Both the position numbers and the translations under genes were made by a program. From Lucifuga dentata (Eukaryota; Chordata; Actinopteri; Ophidiiformes; Bythitidae): 64,000 bases of DNA. Positions within the stretch are counted from its first letter, which is position 1. Each line of letters opens with the position of its first letter. The notes under the pieces are model-generated. The model searched no databases. It saw only the letters and a program-made list of their open reading frames with translations, and had not been told where the DNA came from. Location of the stretch: NCBI GenBank assembly GCA_014773175.1, contig VXCM01000712.1:124001-188000 (forward strand), written 5' to 3'. Positions 1 through 13,031 of this stretch are shown here, piece by piece.

Positions 1-1512
1 CCCCCACACTTCAAGTTATTTTTCTGTGAAAGTGCAGATGAAAATTATCCTTTCAACAAGAGCCACTCATGTACTGTAGCTGGTATTTGCTTCTTTTTAT
101 TTGTGAATTTGCTTTGACCTTGCTGGGAGTAGAGGGGCAGATTGTATTTTGATTGGTATGCTCCCTTTTGAACCAAGCAGTTGAGTGGGTCAAGGGTAAG
201 TTCAGTGGGTTAATTAGACTTATTTGTCATACTGTCAAGCACCTAAGGACTGGACACCAAGTGCCTCTGTTTACATTCATCATCCAGTCATCACAAAGGT
301 AAATATTTTCATAGAATGAGACTTGTAAAATGATAGATACAGTACAACATCCTCTTTTATTTCTGTTATAGAAGCCTGTATGTTTGAGCTTGGTAAATAC
401 ATTAAAGTAATAACTGCAAGCTGCTCACATCAAGTGCTTAGTAATTATGAATTTGGAATCAGTGTATTTATTCTGTGCTCTCACATTACCCTGCTCCTAC
501 ATTAGCAAGGCTTCATCTGTTTTATTGCCATGTTATTACAAGTGAATGTGAACATGTTATGTGTAAATAGTTATTCTATATACACTTAATGGCCAATATG
601 AGGTGACTAAATTGTTTCTGCTACACCCTAAAACTGTTTTTTAAAAAATATATCCATCTCACATTTAGCAGAGAGCATTTTTCCAGTTTGGCTGGAAAAT
701 ATTTAATTATTTATACCTAAGGAGGATATCTGATGGTTGGCATTTAGATAAACTCCCATAATTTAAAATGGTAAAATATAAGTTGTAAATTGTTAAGCAT
801 GAGAGTAGAGATATAACACTGACTTACCACCGGGTGGCATTGTGATACAACAAATGAGTCAAATGACCTTCAATGAGTCAACTAAAGAATGTTGTTTTTA
901 AGGTTCCATTTGTGCCTATCCATTTAAATAAAGCTGTTTGTTTAAATGAAAATCATCTTGCAAGAACAGTGAATGCCAAACATCAGTTGGCCTTCTTTAG
1001 GACTACTAGCAATTTGCCAAACTCTCCTCTTAACACCTCTGTGCACTTCAAAAACAAACATGTCTTTATGTGGAAATCATTTCAGGATCAAAAGTTAACA
1101 ACTCTACACAAAACTCAGCCAGAGTTTTCAAGGATACACAGTATTTAATGCTACCAAACTAAGGTCATGTAATTCTGGTAGCAAAGCTGTTGACATGATT
1201 TCCTTATTTGCTGCAAGTTTGAAATACTTGAAACTTTGTACATAACTAAAATAACATTTGCAGTAGAAAACTTTTATAAACATACATATGGTGTTTCTGT
1301 TTTAATTTGTGTGCGAAATGCAAAGAAAATGTTGGCTATATTTACCTGAGCAATGTGAAAAGGCTAGATAATCAGCTGTTGAGCATTCGTTATGTTTAGC
1401 TAAAGTTTTGGGATGTTACATTTAATACAGCTCTCCAAGATTGCACACCAAGTAACCCACCATTTATTGTCTGAAACAGTTTTGACCTGAACTTTGCCAT
1501 TTGTGTTGAAGG

Positions 1513-2012
1513 AGGCAGCATGGTGGTCCAGTGGCAGCATGATGACTCCCAGTTTGAAGCATCTTAGTTTCTATGTTTTGTGTCCATGTAGGTTTCCTCC
1601 ATGTACTCCAGTTTCCTCCCACGGTCCACAGATATACTTGTTAGGTGAATTGGAAGCTATAAATTGTATGTAAGCAAGCGAGCCATTGGAGGGATATATA
1701 AATTGCATGTAAGTAAGCAAGCCATTGGAGGGAGCCATTACAGGGCCCTGAATGGTGCCCTGTAATATGACTGAGATTATAGATGCTCAGTCTGTTAGAG
1801 CATCTTTTGAGGCTCTTCAAGGGGTCCAAAATTCCTTGTGGCACAGCTACCCACAGGTGTGTTAGTTCTTTGATAGACTGGCAACCTGTCCATGGTGTAC
1901 CCTGCCACTCATCCAATAAATGCTGGGATTGCCTCTGTCTCCCCTTGACTCTGCAGGACACAGGATAAGTGGTATAGAGGATAGATGGATGGATAGATAA
2001 ATTTGTGTTGTG
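1513..2012 (+). mobile_element. Fish retroelement-like interspersed repeat, long copy
   Basis: The segment opens with a head of the type GGAGGCAGCATGGTGGTCCA. It continues with wording typical of a very common fish repeat: a 'GTTTCCTCC...CTCCAGTTTCCTCCCAC' part, then 'AGACTGGCAACCTGTCCATG', 'GTGTACCCTGCC', and a tail of ATGGATGGATAG repeats followed by poly-A. From memory this is one of the most abundant teleost dispersed repeats; I do not assign a family name. Within it, a unit of about 37 bp ending in GCCATTGGAGGGA is duplicated (1658-1694 and 1697-1733). The chance frames inside are not genes. Confidence 0.65.
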
Positions 2013-2013
2013 G

Positions 2014-2050
2014 AAAAAAAAAAAAAAAAAANAAAAAAAAAAAAAAAAAA
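2014..2050. repeat. Poly-A tract with a single-N gap
   Basis: A run of A interrupted only by an N at 2032. It directly follows the retroelement-like repeat and may be part of its tail. Its true length is uncertain because of the gap. Confidence 0.85.
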
Positions 2051-2832
2051 CACCTTACAAAGAGTAGACATGACCCCAATCAGAACACATTGTTTTAAGA
2101 TCAGTTTACACAAGCACACAAGAAAAAATACAGAACTGACCCAAATTGATCTTTTGTCTATTTGAGGTTGGGGCTAATTTGTCTCAAATCTAGTTAAAAA
2201 TCCTTTATAGAAATCTTAATGCAATTGATGGTATGTAAAGTGATGGAAAATAGCAAGAAAAAGAACACTAATATTGTTCTCTTGTTTACCTACAATATGT
2301 GTACTGAGTGTCATCTTTCAGTAATACATGTACAAGATGTGTGCTATTAAAACATCAAATGAATTGCCAGCATTTTTATGTTTCAGAGAAATGAATTGTT
2401 ACTGGTGAATAGGTAGTAAAGCGAAATCATCAGGAGGGAACTGAAGGGCTGACAGGAGGTTTATAATGGATTCTGTCTGCAAAGTGGATGTCTTTGTCTT
2501 CTACAACTTCCTCACTCACTCCATCTGTGTACTGTATATGAGAGGATTTCTAGCCATTCTTTCAGAGTTCTTAAGCAAATTGAATGAGGCAAAATAAATC
2601 GTGTGATCAAGATTACATCTGAATGATAATCAAAACATGATGCCTCATAATAAGTTTTCTGATCAAGGAGGCTGTTGGGGCTCAATAGCTCAGTGCCAAG
2701 TGGTAGAAAAGTATCCGGTGTGCAGGTGGATTCAGGAGACAATGGTGCCGGTAATAATCTATTATCCCTGTGGAGTTTTGTAGTACATACCTAAAAACCT
2801 CATGTTTCATATTTCACAACACCAATCAATGA

Positions 2833-2852
2833 TTTTTTTTTTTTTTTTTTTT
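2833..2852. repeat. Poly-T tract (20 T)
   Basis: An uninterrupted run of 20 T in unique AT-rich sequence. Confidence 0.9.
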
Positions 2853-3753
2853 AGCAAAAAAGCAAAAAGTGAATGCAGGTTTTTAAAAATGATTTCTTCA
2901 TATTACAAAATAGGGCCGTAGATTTGGATGTGCTTTCTGTCTTCATGACTGTGTCAGATTCCTTACAGATACTTCAGTATCTACTGTATTATTAGCATTT
3001 CTCATAATCTGAACAAGAATGATGTTATTTTAAGTGAACAAAATGAGTGAAATCCAGTAGATACTATAAAATCCAAAATAATTACTTGCATTGGTGTGTG
3101 TTAGGCATTTTGAAAGGGCAGGGTTGTTATTTTGACTTATCTTTTCTTCAAAGTCAACTAAAATTAAGAGTAGAACAAAAGCATATTCTCCAGCGGTACC
3201 GATTAATGATGACAGGAGAAGACAAGATAGAACAGAAACTCAACAGCTAACAGCAAGTAAATAACTAGAGACCCTTATTTTTGATATTCCAAGAAAGTTT
3301 TACAATACATTGTTACTTCTGTAAATCTTTGTTTATGCCTTCACCACCTTGATCAATTATTCAACATAGAGGTAGTTAGGAGATTTCAAAACCTGCTTGT
3401 ATTCATAGGATTCCTCAGAGTAAACATACACCTGTGCTGGCCTTGCCTTGTGACTGCTGAAACTTTTGTGCAATTTATGGTGTCTGTTTTAATGAAATAC
3501 AACGTTGAACATTTTAGGATAGTACTTTTATCACTTCGTTTCCCCAGTTTAATGATTAATGAGATGGTGAGACAACCCTGGGAGAAAAATGGGTTTGATG
3601 TTTTGGGGAGTCAGAACAGTGCTTTTTGTGGTGAATAACATAGCTAGAATATGATATGGTATAACATCAGTTTCAGTGTATGTTGCCTTTAAAGACAGGG
3701 AATATTTAGAGTCAAAGGAAATATGAATGAATCAGTTCAAGCATATACAGTAT

Positions 3754-4292
3754 TTGAATTACCATACCAGTGGTTTTGCATGTTTAGCCCAATAAATCCA
3801 ACTGCATACACATTACATTACCATCAACCATTTTCCAAAGCATGTGACTGGAGCGATACATATTACAATTGTTTTTCCTACCTTCCAGACAGCCATTAGT
3901 ATAAGATCATTCCAGTATGCTGTTGAAATCAACTTGTAGAGACTTGAAACATGCTTGAGACAGGTAATCCATCACAGCAAACAACATGTCATTTTAATTT
4001 TTCCCTCAAAGTTACTTATTTTAAACGGTCCAACTCGGAGCTGCATGGAAGAAAATGTGTGTCTCCATCAGGAAATACAGTCACAGGAGAAAAGACTGCC
4101 CTGTACAACAGAGCGTAACTGTTGGCAGGTGAAACATTGAATTTTAAGGTGGGCATATCACTTGAACATTTGATTTTGAAAAATTTGAGGATTTGGCACA
4201 AAATAACATAAAAATGGTTGGCAGTAAACTAACCCGTTTGTGGGTGGTATTTCTTGGCTCAAACATACAAAACCATCACTATGGTATTTTAA
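3754..4292 (+). mobile_element. TTAA-ended non-autonomous DNA transposon, copy 1
   Basis: First of four related elements in this window. The left end reads ACCATACCAG-TGGTTTTGCATG, and the right end is its approximate reverse complement (TCAAACATACAAAACC...ATGGTATTTTAA). Shared internal landmarks are CATTTTCCAAA near the left, CCTACCTTCCAGAC, AACTTGTAGAG, TAATCCATCACAGC, GAGCTGCATGGAAGAAAATG, and AAGGTGGGCATATCACTTGA near the right. The ends are more diverged than in copies 2 and 4. It has no coding capacity. The frames on both strands here are incidental. Confidence 0.85.
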
Positions 4293-4795
4293 GCTAAGAT
4301 CTATAGCTAAACTCCTGAAGGAGTTTGGGGCTATGTAAATGTCTTCTAAAAACATAACCTGAGCTGCTTTGAGCGGAGGCCTAAGGCAGTTTCTTCCTGC
4401 TTTGGTCCCCTGTGTTATGCATTTAAGTACATGACAAGTAGAATAAGGCAGGATAATGGCTCAGATGAAGTGTCCCATTGGTAAAACGTTAAAATGGGAT
4501 TAGTTGGGTCTTTGAATTAAATCATGGTCCTAAGCCAGAGGTGTTTGTCATAGAAATGGGATGTGAGAGCAGAGTTGCTTTTTACTTAAAGGCTAATTTT
4601 TGTTTCCATTGCCATGAACAACCTAATATATGTTTTTGGTAGTGTAATGTATTTTCAATTGGCCCATTTGTTTTTCATCATCGCTTTACCTGAGCTAAAC
4701 AGCTCCCCAGACATGTTGGGTTGTAGTGATGTCCCTCAATTTAAGCCTTAATGAAAGCTTCCTCCCACTGCTGTGAGGCTGTTCCTTGACAACAC

Positions 4796-4797
<2 letters not shown>

Positions 4798-4831
<34 letters not shown>
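4798..4831. repeat. (CA)n microsatellite
   Basis: About 17 perfect CA units. Confidence 0.95.
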
Positions 4832-4832
<1 letters not shown>

Positions 4833-6859
4833 ATTCTAAGAAAAGTGCCAAACAAGATGTGCCGGTCTTCTTCGCTCTGAAATGAGCTCCCCTTCTGTGA
4901 TGAAAAATGCAGCCTGTCTCGATGCTTATTGCTGTGGCATTTAGGTGGCTCAGTCTGGTGATTTGAAGAGCCTGCAGTTTCAAAGCTATTTCTCCTGCTT
5001 GTGGCTTAATGCTCTGATTCAACAAACCTGACCATTGTCATTTCCCCCCATCGGCTTCATGGTGGTCATGAAGAAAATCCACAGGGTGTGGGTAATAACC
5101 TTCAAGGGAAGAGCTGTGATTGCGCATCCATTTCACACTGAGGACCTCTCTCTTGCTTCCCCAAAGCAGCAAAATGCTGTATGGGGCGAGGATTGAGAAT
5201 GGCAATAAGGTAGACACAGTGTTTTGTTAGAGGCGGAAGATGAAAGAGGGAGGGAATAGTGTGTGTGAGACCAGTGTGTGTGTGTGTGGGCTGCTAGAGC
5301 TGATGTGTGTTTTATAAAGCGAAGTCCGCCACTGCAGGGTCTCCTACTAAGCTTTCTGAGGAATATGTTGTAGCTCAGGTATGATGGTGCTGACAGGAGA
5401 GACGCACAGTCTAATCCTAAATGGGTTGCCAGGGGCACACAGCACCACTCTGCCTGCTGGGACCACGGATTTGAAGCACAATTTTCGAATCTTGCTCCTC
5501 CAGCTTTAACCTCCACCAAATGGATGATAGCACATCATATAGCACCATCCTTGACCTGGTTATGGGGAAAAGCAGATGAATGAATCATACGGGTGAAATA
5601 AGAAGTTTCATGCTGTGGGAGGAAAGTTTTCAAAGCTCCAGCTGTACAAAGTTGATCTGACACTCCAGTCATTTGATAACACTTAAAGATTACAATCCAC
5701 TGCATTTAATCGCAGTGGCTTGGGAACTATTAAGTATGACCCAGTATAGATATAAAGATATGTTATATTTGCACATTTTCCTTCAACGCTTTTGTGTGAT
5801 TGCACGCAGCATTTATATTTTCGTGGCGTTTATATTTTCCCACCCAAAGCTCCCCACGCAGAGCTGTTGACCTTGTGGAGGATTAAGCAATGTAATTTGA
5901 TGGTAAATGGCAGTCGTTTGGTCTGCCATGCCTCATAAAGCCATCTAGGATATATTTCTTGCCTCTGAGGCCCCACTGATCACCATATTACAGTAGTGCA
6001 TGACTAACTGGATAGCTACTGCCAGTGCGATGGAATTGTCCACGTTGGAATGTTGAACGTCACAGTAATTTCAAAGAGATTAACATGAGTATCTTTTCCT
6101 CCTATATAGTAGCACATAGCTTGCATTGTATTAATCAGTACTCTATGCAATATTAGTAATTGAATGATTTTGTCCAAACTGCATGCATTTTGTGAGATTA
6201 TGTCTATGTAGTTTTTCATCATACCTCTAGATGTCACTGTTGGTTAACCACCAGTCTGTGACCATCCAGCAGAATGTTTGTATGGATCAGACAACTTCTG
6301 CAACAGCAGATGGTGCTGATAATCACGATTCGCATCATATTTATTTTTCTTAGTTACTGCTTGTAAAATGCCACCCTCCAGATAAATAAACATTACAATT
6401 GATGGTACATGTTGGTTCATTGCAATTATTCCTAATTGGAAAAAATGATAGTTGCTAGACTGGTGGTGTGAACCTGCAATTAAGTTGAAACAATTCAGGT
6501 GTGTGGTCTTATGTCTCACCCTTGAGAAAAGTATAAACCACAAACAGAGAAGAGAGTCTGTTTTCTTCAGACATTGTTCTTCTTCATGCCTCTTCATTTA
6601 GTAATATAGATTGCTTTGTGTCAAAACAATTAGTCAGTGATTCAGAAAAGCACTTCATCATATTGTAGCATCCCATCGAAATGAGAAAAATGTCCATAAT
6701 CTTTTGGAGATTATTATTATCTATGATCCATCCCTCAACGTTCACTCTCCGCTGCCTGATTAAAGGGTCTTACCCATGAGAGACACTGATCAAAGATAAT
6801 TGCGCATACGTAGAGTATCACAGCCCTCTGTGGTCTCTCTTGCTCTCTCCCCACTCCCC

Positions 6860-6863
<4 letters not shown>

Positions 6864-6895
<32 letters not shown>
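6864..6895. repeat. (CT)n microsatellite
   Basis: Sixteen perfect CT units. Confidence 0.95.
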
Positions 6896-6899
<4 letters not shown>

Positions 6900-6993
6900 A
6901 ATGAAAAGAACTCAATTGTTTTGTTGGTTAATTACCTCTTTAAACCCTCTACAGCATATAATATATGTCTCTATATGATGCTATAGGGTACAA

Positions 6994-7027
6994 TGATGCT
7001 TCCCAGTGCTAAATTTGGGAAGCATCA
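6994..7027. repeat. Perfect inverted repeat, 12-bp arms
   Basis: The arms TGATGCTTCCCA and TGGGAAGCATCA are exact reverse complements around a 10-nt spacer. No neighbouring gene suggests a function. Confidence 0.85.
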
Positions 7028-8677
7028 CTTCGCTTATTGCTCTAAATCTGTGATGTTTTTTATATGCTTCTGGTTTAGTTATTCCCCTTGTCAGATTTAG
7101 CCCTATGAGAAAATCAGAGTCATGGTCAGGGGTCAGAGTATTTTGTAATGGAGCTTTCTTTGCTCAGAGGAACCTCCAGGACCTCAACATGTTAGCCATG
7201 CCCATCAACACTGTTTAACTGAAACAGAGCAGCAGTAACTGACTGCCGATAGGGGCAAGGCTCCACTCCATCTGTCAGATCAGATAGCCAGGGCAATGAT
7301 TTCTGTTGAAAACTAACTGTGCTGCTATACAAATGTAGTCCCACTGGACCATGTAGGCAGACTTGCACCGTATTGTACTGTGTATATGCAGGAAGTATGG
7401 TGCATGTAGGGAGGAAACTGGCAGTGATGATATGAAAAGTTTAGTCACGAGGAGGGTTGGGACTAGATGGAAAATAATAGAGTCTGTGTAGCCATGATTA
7501 GGTCTGGTCATTGTTGGGTTTGGTTGGTGCTGATGCATGACTGAATCATGAAGCTTTAAATTTTCCTTTTCTTCTGTGTGAATGAGCCCTGTAAGAACTA
7601 GCTGGCCAGTTTGCTGCTTTAGTATTGCAAAGTGCTATAAAGGTTTAGTATGCAAACTCTTCCTGTGTGTTTTGCTAAGAATGCTAATAGTTTTGTATAT
7701 CACAATGAGTGAAGGTAAAATTAAGTTATCATAGAAAACATTAATAATGATGCTAAAAATGTACAGTAATTCAGTGTGGTTTCAATATACAATGCAGAAT
7801 TTGTCATGTCAGTGAAAAATGCTACAGTTTTAGCTTTTGAGCTTCAGCAGTTTGCTGGAAACATTTGTGGCTACTGGCTGATAGGAAGCTTACCTAGTTT
7901 GATTTAGGATTCTCTTAGCATTTAGAAAAGTATTTTGTGGTCAATATGTCAACTTACAATATAACCAGTCTGTATTAAAATTACATGGTTTGCTTTCAAT
8001 AATCAGCAAGGACTGACTGGCAACTGTATATGTACACAATTTAGTTTTTGTTTTGTTGAAAGGAACTGGATCACACTGACTGTTATGTTGACAAATGGTG
8101 ATGCTGACCTACATTAAAATTCAGCAGAACTCGTAAAGGCTGTTTTTTGTTTTTACTGCTCTAACATTTTAACTACTGGCAAGCTATGTTTGTGATCCCA
8201 CAAATTTAGACTTATCCAGTCTAGTTTTTATAAATGAAGAAAAGACTGGTAAATACTCCCGAGAAATGTTCACTTCTCATTATTGTTAATACACTCATGG
8301 AAATACTAAGATAATTCATGTAGGATCTTTAGTGTAGAGTTCAGAAGTGTGTGTTTTTATTCTGTAAATCTATGACAGAGTAGTAGTGCTTCCCACAAGG
8401 GAAATCTTCTTGTGTTTCCTGTCCCAGAGCTGCCCTCTTCTTCTCTGAGTAAAAACACAAAGTCTGCTGATTCTCCAAATTTCCAGGGGTTGGGCTCACT
8501 GTAATCTCTGTTTGAAAGCATAAAAATAGTCCACAGCATCATACCTAATCTGTAGAATTTGACACAACATGGGCAGAGAGTGGACTCCTGCTGGAATTAA
8601 TCTACACATAGATGCACACTTTCCCCTGATGTCCATGGGCATGGGAACAAATAGCAAAGCTGTTTTTGCATTTTGTA

Positions 8678-9222
8678 TTAAAGGAACCCACCAGTGATTT
8701 TGCATATTTGAGCCCAATAAATACAAGCCATGTTACATTACTACCAACCATTTTCCAAAACAAACTACTGAGCGATAGATCTTAGATTTGTTTTTCTTAC
8801 CTTCCAGGCTTCAGTTCATTCCATTATGCTAATAATATCAACTTGTAGAGGCTTGAAACATGCTTGAAATAGATAATCCATCACAGCGAACCAAATGTCA
8901 TTCTTAGTTTTGGTCTAAGTTACTTAATTTAACCACTCCAACATGGAGCTGCACGGAAGAAAATGTGTCTCCACCAGGAGAAGACGGACAGAGAAATTAA
9001 AACAATCATACCTTCTATATTCGGTTGTACGTGTTAGCAGCGAAAATTTTAAGGTGGGTGTATCACCTGAACATTTGATTTTGAAAGATTAGGGGATCTG
9101 GCAAAATAACACAAACTAAAATAGGGTTTTATATTTTGGAAAATGGTTGTCAGTAGCATATCATGTATGCAGGTTGTACATATTTGACTCAAACATGCAA
9201 AATCCCTGGTATGGTCCTTTAA
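8678..9222 (+). mobile_element. TTAA-ended non-autonomous DNA transposon, copy 2
   Basis: About 545 bp bounded by TTAA on both sides. The left end is TTAAAGGAACCCACCAG and the right end is CTGGTATGGTCCTTTAA, and the inverted similarity runs inwards for about 100 bp (TGCATGTTTGAG, then CATTTTCCAAA on each arm). Internal landmarks match copy 1 in the same orientation, including TTACCTTCCAGGC, AACTTGTAGAGGCTTGAAAC and AAGGTGGGTGTATCACCTGA. The TTAA ends suggest a superfamily that targets TTAA (piggyBac- or Kolobok-like); this assignment is inferred. No transposase is encoded. Confidence 0.9.
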
Positions 9223-10534
9223 AATTTGAACTATGATTGAAAGGCATTGTGTAAAAAGAGGACCCGTTGTATTTTGTAACAGATTTTCCGTGCTAATGCA
9301 TGGCAATGTTGTGAGTACTGTGAGACTGTGTGCATGGGTGCATTGCAGGAAAACTGGCAAGCAATGGCTTGATAGGTTTGTGGGTAATCCACTGTTCCGT
9401 CTTTTATGTCCTTTTATTCATTTGACTAACAGAACTTTCCTGAAAGAAAGGCACAGCGCTTTCTATGTGGATTTCAATTTCATGGCACTCTGGGTCTTTT
9501 GAATGGACTCTATAGACTGCTTGCAGACGTTCTGTTGCCTGCTCTATCAAGTTGTCTGTTCTTTCTATTCTGTTTTATTCTTCCTGATTGGCAAAGGTGG
9601 GTGCTTTAGCTGTACACAACCCCAGGATAAAACTCTTCGTCATCATGTATTCTGTTCCTTGCCTTAACAATCAGCAAGTCACAAATGTTGCTAATGGTCA
9701 AATAGACTGCGACAATAGGTCCTTTTAACTATGAAAAAAATATTGTATCAGTGAGTCCATACATTATCAGTGAGTCCAAAGCATGAGTGTGTTTTTATAT
9801 TTTGACCATTGTAGTTAACCAACTGTGGCCACAGCTGAAATATTTAGTGTTAACGTCCCCTCATCAAGCTGATTTAATTCTTCCCTCTCAAGCTAAAGTT
9901 AGTCAGTCCTCTGCTGTCACTCAGCATACCGCAGTAGTAGATGATTTCTTCACAGAATTGGTAGTATTTTGCCGAATGGGGTTCTGACAGTATCCTCATT
10001 GCTGAAACACTTTTTGGATTTTTGTTTTGCTAACATTCTTTCATTGTGCTTAAGGTTCCATGTCTCATTTAGTTATTTCCAATGAGTTACTTCTTATGTA
10101 GCTACAGTAATCCCATTTATGACCTCAGCACTTTATACATTATTCTCTGATTCAGTCACACATAGAAGCCTCTGTTAACATTAAAGGGAAAATCAAGGGT
10201 GTAATTAAAAAAAAAATAAATAAAAAATTTCCAGCAGCTGGTTGCATCTTCAACAGTATATTCATGATCACACAGTTGTTTGCAGTCCAACTATGAGGCT
10301 AAAATGTTAATGCTAATGCTTAAAACCAATCTTTCCACAAACTGAATTTATCAGTCTTGCAGAACTGCTAAAGGAGGCAGAGGGCCGAGCAGACTCACTA
10401 TGCCCAGTAAGGGCGTTTAAGACATATTTACAGTTGACAGGTATCATGTGGGTTATGGGTAACCTTTGTCTAAATCCCTGCCTATGATCAACAGGAAGGT
10501 CACAGGTGACTCTGCTGACATATTCTCTGACATA

Positions 10535-10592
10535 TTCCTTCTTTGTGAAGCACTTTGTAACTGTAGTTTTGAGAAGTGCTATATAAATAAAG

Positions 10593-10594
<2 letters not shown>
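10535..10594 (+). mobile_element. 3' tail of an L2/RTE-type retroelement or its SINE
   Basis: The sequence GTGAAGCACTTTGTAAC, then GAGAAGTGCTATATAAATAA, directly followed by a (TTA)n run, is the usual 3' end of fish LINE-derived elements, which terminate in short tandem repeats. The 5' limit cannot be set from the sequence alone. The family name is not certain. Confidence 0.6.
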
Positions 10595-10623
<29 letters not shown>

Positions 10624-10652
10624 GTAGTAGTAGTAGTAGTAGTAGTAGTCGT

Positions 10653-10684
<32 letters not shown>

Positions 10685-10720
10685 TATTNTAGTAGTAGTA
10701 GTAGTAGTAGTAGTAGTCGT

Positions 10721-10752
<32 letters not shown>

Positions 10753-10756
10753 TATT
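10594..10756. repeat. (TTA)n / (GTA)n / (GTCGTA)n array with an assembly duplication
   Basis: A (TTA)n run grades into (GTA)n and then GTCGTA units. The 67-bp block 10622-10688 recurs exactly at 10690-10756 on the other side of the single N at 10689, so the second half is probably an unmerged contig end. The real array is probably shorter by one block. Confidence 0.85.
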
Positions 10757-10901
10757 TTTATATCGACTTGACCTGTGCCTCCACAATCTGCAGCTATCCA
10801 GTGTTGCCTCTCAACCAGAATTCATAGAACCATGGTTATATCCAATACACAATGCTTGAAACAACCCTAGAAACAGTTGTTTTGGTTGTTTATATTACAG
10901 C

Positions 10902-11190
10902 TTAAAGGAGCATACCAGTTGTTTTGCATGTTTGAGCCCAATAAATACTACCCACATACACGTTATGTTACTGCCAATCATTTTCCAAAATATTTTCGTG
11001 TTATTTTGCCAGATCCCCTAATCTTTCAAAATCAAATGTTCAGGTGATACACCCACCTTAAATTCAATGTTTTGCCTGCTAACACTTGCGCATGATTTTA
11101 TAAAGCACAGTCATTTTAGTTGGCAGTAATGTAACATGTTTATAGGTTGTATTTATTGGACTAAACATGTAACAACATGGTCCTTTGTTA
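10902..11190 (-). mobile_element. TTAA-ended DNA transposon, copy 3, inverted and internally deleted
   Basis: The left end TTAAAGGAGCATACCAG matches the family terminus. Unlike copies 1, 2 and 4, the sequence then runs as the reverse complement of their right half: GATCCCCTAATCTTTCAAAA, AATGTTCAGGTGATACACCC and ACCTTAAATTCAATGTTTTG. The middle (the CCTACCTTCCAG portion) is missing, giving about 289 bp. The right end, CATGGTCCTTTGTTA, has lost its exact TTAA. This is a shortened derivative inserted in the minus orientation. Confidence 0.85.
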
Positions 11191-12997
11191 TCAATTAACT
11201 TTCATCGTTCTGTGTTCCATCTGGTCAACCACAGATTCTACTTATTTTATCTGGTTTCACATTTAAGGCTTTCCAACATATTTTCTCTTACCCACAGCTT
11301 CCAAAGTAATGCCAAAAATCAATTGCTATTGTAACTGCAGTTTTAACAAATTCTACAGCAAATGCATTTCAAATAAGTATTTGCAGAAATTAATCTTTGG
11401 GTATGGCTATATATTATTTATGAGAAAAAGAGGGACATGTTTCTTATCAATCATCAATAAATCTGGTTTATGATGTGTCAGGCACAAGAAATAACCTGAC
11501 TAATACTCCTCCCCTAAAACCTCCTCATTCTAGAGGGGAACCATGATGTTATTGTATTATGAGCTCAGGTACAGTTATACTTCTTGAGTCCCTTAGATCT
11601 ATGCTGATATACTTTTGTGTATAGTTTTCTGCCCTGTATGTATGCCATCATCACTGCTTTAGATGGGATTCTCTCGTTCTTTTAGTTTCAGATCAGTGCA
11701 CCAATATTTTATTAAACCCAAATTTCTAATATACTGTTTATAGAATATTCTATAATCTTTTACTGACATTACTTCTGAAAGGTCAAAATCACTCAAGACA
11801 AATAAAAAGGAATGTCTCCTCCAACTAGATAGTCCTTGTATTTCCAAGTGCATTTTTTAACTGTGCCTTTCACATTGTGTGGGATCTCTTATTTGAATTG
11901 GACTGTGGATTTATCTGACATCAAATATCAGAAGAAAACAAATTTCATTTTGTGTTACTTGGAGATTTTGCATGAATGCCCCCAAAAATCACTCATGAGA
12001 GACTTGGAGCCATTGCAGGGACACAGCTATAATACCATATGCCTGAAAATATGACTTTGAGTTTCACTTGGTTTGTAAAGCAATGATTTCACAATTCAGT
12101 TACTATGTTCGCAGATGTAGAAATCTTCAATGGCAAATGGTCTGTGTGTATAACAAGGTGATCCATTTTGTACATATAAATTTCTTTAGCTTTTGCATTT
12201 TTTTCATCAGTGTAGGATTTGCCTACTTGAATTCTAAGTACTTTTTAATAGGGTGGCATTTCTAATATTTTCTTCCCATCACACGAACACTAGGTTTTCA
12301 TGAAACAATTTCATCCTGACTGAATTAGCATTTTAATTATATGGTGCTAACTGCAATAGTGTGGAGCATTGAGTGATTTCTAGTTAAGGCAGTTTCAGAG
12401 TATTTTTCCTAAAATGCCTTGACTTGAGCTATTTTTAGTAACATAAGTTTGCCCTAATAATTAATTTGAATTTGGGTTTGGCCAGATATATGCAGCATGG
12501 CACACAATTATATAGGGACAAAGAATATAAACACACTACACAGACAATAAAAATTAACATCCCCCAATAGACAGTCATTGGTTAGTAACTCACTCGTTGT
12601 CTCTGCACTTTTAAAGGAAACCATGGCGTATGTCCTGTATTCATTTGGTGACTGGCCTTAACAATGGTCTTTATTATGGTGAAGCTGACTACAGATGGAG
12701 AGTCAAGTTGTTTACATAGTATTATTATTCCAGTCTTCTTATGCCTCTTTAAACAGAACATCCTGATCCCAAAGGAAAAAACAAGAACATCAAGATATTT
12801 CCTTCTTGAACATGTGCAGTTGCATGTTGAATAGTATCTTGAAATTCACTATGGGATTTTTTTCCTACTGTCATGTACTGTACTAGTCATTTCAATTATT
12901 CATTTAAAAAAAAAAGCACATGCAATTAATACTAATTAGGCTGAGCCACACAAATGTAACAAACTGTTACTTAAGGCCTAATAATCTCTAAACGAGT

Positions 12998-13031
12998 ACA
13001 TCAGCAATCAGTAAATTCTGATTGCTGATGT
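12998..13031. repeat. Perfect inverted repeat, 14-bp arms
   Basis: ACATCAGCAATCAG and CTGATTGCTGATGT pair exactly around a 6-nt loop. It lies in unique intergenic DNA with no adjacent gene. Confidence 0.85.

Noticed and set aside
10313..10786. 157-codon minus-strand frame
   Set aside because: Over half is a translated trinucleotide array (poly-T, poly-L, poly-I) crossing an N, and the rest is a retroelement tail.
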